Assembly: GCA_030737875.1 (NCBI GenBank) | Contig: CM060924.1 | Span: 150,964,197 to 151,028,196 of the forward strand | Direction of reading: 5' to 3' | Source of the DNA: Allium sativum | Lineage: Eukaryota; Streptophyta; Magnoliopsida; Asparagales; Amaryllidaceae | DNA length: 64,000 nucleotides | Shown: positions 59,083 through 64,000 of the stretch, piece after piece | How positions within the stretch are numbered: the first letter of the stretch is position 1 | Layout of the letters: each line of letters opens with the position of its first letter | The notes under the pieces: model-generated | What the model saw: the letters and a program-made list of their open reading frames with translations, nothing else | Databases searched by the model: none | Told to the model about the DNA's origin: nothing | Program-made: the position numbers and the translations under genes

Positions 59083-62000
59083 ACGTAAATCAAATATTGA
59101 TTCTGTTAACAAAATATTGCATATTCAATTGAAAGTGATGTTGATTATATTGTGTAACATCTGTGATGCAGGGAAACAGGTCGGAGGAATCCAACTGGAT
59201 TCCTCAACCTTTATTTTACTGTTTTTCATATATTGTAATATATGATGTGATATAAATCTGTGGTTGTTTATGTGTGTTTGAACGATATCGATCGGGGTTG
59301 GTATTTTAAATACCCTGGAAAACACTGGAATGTTAAAAGGGAATTTTCAAAAATATATTTGAAAAGAAAATATTCATAAAATCAAAGGATTTTATAAATG
59401 GGAAATTAAAATAAAATCAAAGGATTTTATAAGAGAAATAAAATCAACGGATTTTATAAAACGGAAAAGATTTATAAAACGAAAAGGTTTTTATAAAGGG
59501 AATAGATTTATAAAATCAAAGGATTTTATAAAAGAAGGAATTTATATAATCGAAGGATTTTATAAAAAGAGATTTTTATTTAGAAGTAAATAAATAGGAT
59601 TATAAAGGTTATTTATTTAGAAAATAAATAAAAGATTTAAAAGGAGATATTTATTTAGAAAATAAATGAAGTTAAAAAGAAAATATTTATTTGTTAAATA
59701 AATAGAATAAAAAAATTATTTATTCATTAAATAGAATTGAAGAAATATTTATAAATTTTTATATTTATAAATAGGAAATATATTTGTAAACCAAATATAT
59801 AGGAAATATATTTGTAAACCAAATATAAAGGATGATATTTGTAAAAAAACAAATAAAAGGGAAATATATTTGAAAACCAAATGTAAAGGGAAATATATTT
59901 GAAAACCAAAGGTATAGGAAAATATATTTGTACAACAAATATAAAGGAAAATATTTGTCAAACAGATAGAAAGAGAAATATTTGTAAACCATTTACAAAT
60001 AGAATAGAGATAAAAAGAAAATATTTGTAAAACATTTACAAATAGGATTTAAAAGGAGATATTTGTAAAACAGTTACAAATAGATTAAATGGGATTATTT
60101 ATTTATTTAGGGAATAAATAGAAAAGAAAGAGGAATATTTATTTGTTAAATAAATAGGAAAGGTAAAAGAAATATATATTTGTTAAGTGAATAGAACTGA
60201 GAAGGGAATAGTTATTTGTTAACTAAACAAATAGAAAGGGATAAGTAAAAGGAGTTAATTCAATTGAGTTAATCAAATATTAGTCATTCGATTAGAGTTA
60301 ATCGAAGTGAGTAAATAAGTTAGAGTTAACCAGTTAGAGTTAAATCGATAGGGTTAATTAAATAGAGTTAATAGAATTTGCGTTAATCGAATAATAGTTA
60401 TTCGAATAGAGTTAAAATGAGTTAACCAAATATTAGTTTATTCGAATAGAGTTAAATAAAAATAGTCATCGATTAGTTTAATCGAAGTGAGTTATCAATA
60501 TAGTTTATTCGAAGGAGTTATCGAACTTCAGTATTCGAAGGAGTTTTCGAACTTAGTTATTCGATGGAGTTAATCGATTAAATTTTAATTAAAGCAGTTA
60601 ATCGATTAAAGTTAAGTTAAAAGGAGTAAATCGAATCTAGTTTATTCGAATAGAATTAAAGGAGTTGGACTCGTAAATTATATCCGGAAGTTACGTAAGG
60701 AAGTGTTAAAGAGTTAAAAGATGAACTTACCCTATTTCGAGATTTGAAATGTTGTTCAGTTTATGTCTGAGAGGTAGTTATACCCCAACTTGATTGACTT
60801 CGTTTTTAATTTAGAAATGGTTAACGTTCGAGAGTGAAAGTGATTAAGTGAATTTAGTAAATAAGTATAGCGGTTTGAGTTGTCGTCGCGATGTTGATTT
60901 AAACATCTGTTTAAATCCAAGTAAAGAAGATTTGGAAATGTTTTCCAAATAGAATCAGAAACGTAATCAAATGTTGAATATAGGGAAACAGACGATAAGT
61001 AAGTTAATGAACTAAAGAGATAAATGTTAAATGATGATTGATCGATAAAATTTCCATTTGGAAATAATATCGTTGTTTGCACACTTGTTTTCTTTGATAG
61101 TTAATTCACAGACTATCAAAGTTTTTACCATTTTAACGTTGTTAATATGGGGAGACCGGTTGGATTATTATCCGAAGAACCACTCCGTATTGGCATAAGC
61201 ATTGCGAATCATATATGCCAAAGAAAATTGAAGACGGAGTAAAGTGCAAGGGCTATTGTATAAATCTTAGATAACAGTGCCTAAGATGGATATACTGAAT
61301 AGTCCTTCGGTTCATCCTGTTCCTGGATAACTTGTATGGACGGATGTCTGACAGAGTATTTCCAGACGATCACGTATATTGATTTCTCCAACCGTACCAA
61401 GAGTTGAAGCGGAGAAGGAAACTTCTTTTAGCTAACACATAATGTATTGTTGAGGATGTCAATCAGTGATTGATGGATTTGATGATGTGGCATTCAAAGT
61501 GAATCTGGTGTGATGATAAAGCGTAGCTTCTAGCCTCACATCCGGTAAATGACAGAAATCGGGCAGGCAGCATGGCTATGTAGGTCGCACCTATTATGGT
61601 GTAAAATCACCTGATCTAGAGTTTCATTTACTTCTAAAAATCTATTGTCGATACTATCCCATTCGGGAAACGTTTGCTGATCCCAACTGATGGTGATATA
61701 CATTCGATACACTCAAGCGAAATGAGTGGTCGGTCATGTGTGGCCGGATTGCAAGATGTTCTTGTTGAGCCCAGTGTATTCCTCTCTAGAGGTACACTAG
61801 CGAAAGGTGGTTCAATACCTTGTCATAGTTGGAAATCCATTACCCAATACGTGCTTGCGGTTTTGATTATATACTATATATGTAGAACACGAGATGAAAG
61901 CATTTCTGCTAGATGATTATTATACTGTGGTTGATAGACATTATTATAATATCAAAAGGTTTTTGATATAAAGATATTTTGGATTATCATAAGGGAAAAA

Positions 62001-62484
62001 CCCGTTCCGTTATATGGCGTGGTCTTATGAGATATCATTTACTTGTTCGAACTGTTTAAACTGTTTTACTCACACCAGTCCCATGACTGACCTGGAGTTT
62101 ATTTTGTTTTGTTTTCCCTAAACTTTTGGGCGCCCAATTTTGTACGGGCAGTCAAGTAGTCGGGATTTACAGATACTTGAAGAGCTTGGAGCAGGAGGCT
62201 TCAGGATTGTATAGCTATAGTTATTTCCGCTATGTTGTAAGTGTTGTACTCTGATAATGTTATTGTATATATATAATGATTTTATTTCAAGGATATGTTA
62301 TCTATTATATGTTATTCGTTCCGCTGTGAGGTTCGTGTTACTCTGATGTTGTGTTCTTCTTCTTCTATTCTATGTTTCTATCTTATCTATCCTCACCCTC
62401 TAATTTCTTTCATTAACATTCGATTATTTTCAATCCTTGGATGTTCATCGGATAACCAAGATCGCTTTTTTCCGGGTCGTTACA
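56736..62484 (+). mobile_element. E right (3') LTR, 5749 bp
   Basis: Starts TATAATGACCC (TG mutated to TA) and ends GGGTCGTTACA, followed by the ATATT TSD. It has the same inner order as the left LTR, with TATA at 57813-57822, hairpins at 58917-58931 and 59184-59205, and the terminal motif at 61999-62024. A long (TA)n tract at 59041-59083 is much shorter in the left LTR. A short deletion of about 14 bp distinguishes it near 62447. Confidence 0.93.
59041..59083. repeat. (TA)n microsatellite in E right LTR
   Basis: Alternating TA over about 40 bp with one C interruption. The left LTR has a short mixed TA/TAA stretch at 51796-51817 instead, so it expanded after insertion. Confidence 0.9.
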
Positions 62485-64000
62485 ATATTACTCTGGTTAA
62501 GTGTTGCCTTCTTGTGTCAACTTAACCCTGCCACAAATTTATTTATATTGGTTAAGTGTTCCTATTAACTTAACCTTATTCATTCATCTTGTATTGGTTA
62601 AGTGTTCCTTTTTAACTTAACCTAACTCACGATATATATTGGTTAAGTGCTCCTATTAACTTAACCTAACCCACTTATCTAATTAACATGCTATCAGGGT
62701 TAAGTGTTCTAAATTTACTTAACCTCAACCACTAGTTTTGTTAACACATTAAATTGGTTAAGTGTATTAAATTTACTTAACCCCACCTTCTAGTCCATTT
62801 AACATGTTATAACGGTTAATTTTTTACTTAACCTTACCCACTTGTCTAGTCATCATGTTATAATGGCTAAGTATTTCATTAATTACTTAATCCCTACAAA
62901 TCTTGTTTCGTTAACATGTTTAAGTTGGTTAAGTGTCTGTATTAACCTAACCCCACTCATCAGTTTAGTTAACATGTTGAATTTGGTTAAGTATTTATTT
63001 AATTGACTTAACCCTCCCAATCCTAGCTTAGCTTTAATTGTCTTATTAAAGCACCAACCACTCACATTAGACAGGTATTGTTGTGGCTGCCTGTATGTCG
63101 GTCGGTTCCGGGTAGTCTTACGCCACAACTCAGTCTAACCTCGGGTCTTTATTGGGCTCAATGCCTTAACCTCCCATATTTTATAGGTATTGTTGTGATT
63201 ACTGGACAGCCGGGTGGGTCCGGGCAGGTTTACATCACATCTCAATCCAACCTCGGGTTAAGCATATTCGTATTGTCTAAACTTACATATTTTCCTTTTT
63301 ATTTTTATATGTAAATTTGTGAATAAATTAAATGCTATGGCCCACTTTCCAAGTTCATCTTTCACGTTTTTGCCCCAGAACATATTCCCAAATTATTATC
63401 ATAATTCACTATAAAGTTATGCCAAGTTATAGCTTTTTATTTACAATACATGCCAACTACCCAAAACCCAACTTAGGCACATTCATATAAAACCTCTACC
63501 AAGTCATAAATTATCATATACATTTCAACTCCAAACTTTACATAATTAACATATGCCCACGTTCTAGATTACATGCCAATTTATATATGTACCCAATTCT
63601 AGTCAGTTTACATACGCCCAATTCTTGCCTATTTACACGTATGCCAAGTTTATGCCATTTTACCCATATCAAGTTCTAGCCAAAATTACATGTATCATGC
63701 CCAAATAAATCCCAATCATGATTCATGATGTAGTTATCCCAAACTATATTCTTTTTATTACAATATATGCCACTTACCCAAGTTCATAATACATGTTTAT
63801 GCCAGTTATCAAGTTTACAATCGCTTTCATGTTCACATTCCCAATTCTACTTATGCCCAATTAACGTAAGCCTAATCTTTTGATTTAATTTACATAGGCC
63901 CGAACTCATGATTAAATTTACATTCAAATTCATGTATGCCCACTTCAAGCCAAATTATTTATGCTAATGCCCAAAACTTGCAATTTCAATTATATTGACA
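62485..64000 (-). mobile_element. D right (5') LTR, inner segment (continues past window)
   Basis: Resumes with ATATT and ACTCTGGTTAAGTG and aligns with 43012-44516. The remaining 1.09 kb or so of the LTR lies beyond the window end. It contains the rest of the GGTTAAGT/ACTTAACC array (to about 63020) and the 110-bp duplication (63070-63260). Confidence 0.93.

Noticed and set aside
49491..62484. Large tandem segmental duplication of about 5.7 kb (and 5 kb at 16570/25255)
   Set aside because: TSDs, PBS, PPT and empty sites show that these direct repeats are LTR pairs.

Overview
The window is a block of plant repetitive DNA with no recognisable host gene. Everything I could place belongs to a nest of seven LTR retrotransposons or LTR pieces. 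The evidence is repeated 5-bp target-site duplications (TSDs), primer-binding sites (PBS) complementary to the 3' end of plant initiator tRNA-Met, polypurine tracts (PPT) next to the LTRs, one Copia (SIRE-type) Gag reading frame and a decayed Ty3/Gypsy gag-protease. This points to a land plant, probably an angiosperm with a large, repeat-rich genome. The species cannot be named from the sequence. Letters A, A', B, C1, C2, D and E are my working names.

Layout. The outermost element is D (minus strand, Ty3/Gypsy), whose LTRs (about 4.1 kb) run off both window ends. Its left LTR is seen at 14043-14571 and 42488-45605, its internal part is 45606-47993, and its right LTR is seen at 47994-49490 and 62485-64000. 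Into the left LTR went C2 (Copia, LTR piece 11879-14042). C2 was hit by C1 (Copia, gag-only, 4222-11878), and the left LTR of C1 was hit by A' (LTR 1-4221, plus strand). Also in the left LTR of D sits A (14572-42487, LTRs 6.59 kb, internal only 1.04 kb, TSD CTACT). Its left LTR carries B (16570-30304, LTRs 5.05 kb, internal 3.64 kb, TSD ACTCC). The right LTR of D carries E (49491-62484, plus strand, LTRs 5.75 kb, internal 1.50 kb, TSD ATATT). For A, B and E the empty site can be read in the sister LTR inside the same window.

How the parts work together. A, A', B and E are relatives without coding capacity. Where both ends are visible (A, B, E) they keep only cis signals: PBS, a post-PBS stem-loop with covarying base pairs, a pre-PPT module and PPT. 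All four share the LTR-terminal block. They must have been mobilised by proteins of an autonomous Tekay/Del-like Gypsy element, presumably elsewhere in the genome. They resemble the class called LARDs (large retrotransposon derivatives), but most of their length is LTR. C1 resembles the TR-GAG class: it encodes a long open Gag and no Pol. The LTRs contain family-specific, more GC-rich promoter/leader-like cassettes, several short tandem arrays and conserved hairpins.

The most interesting signals are the 37-nt covarying stem-loop next to the PBS in three families, the hairpin-embedded splice-donor-like motif, and the apparent exchange of LTR and internal segments between B and E.
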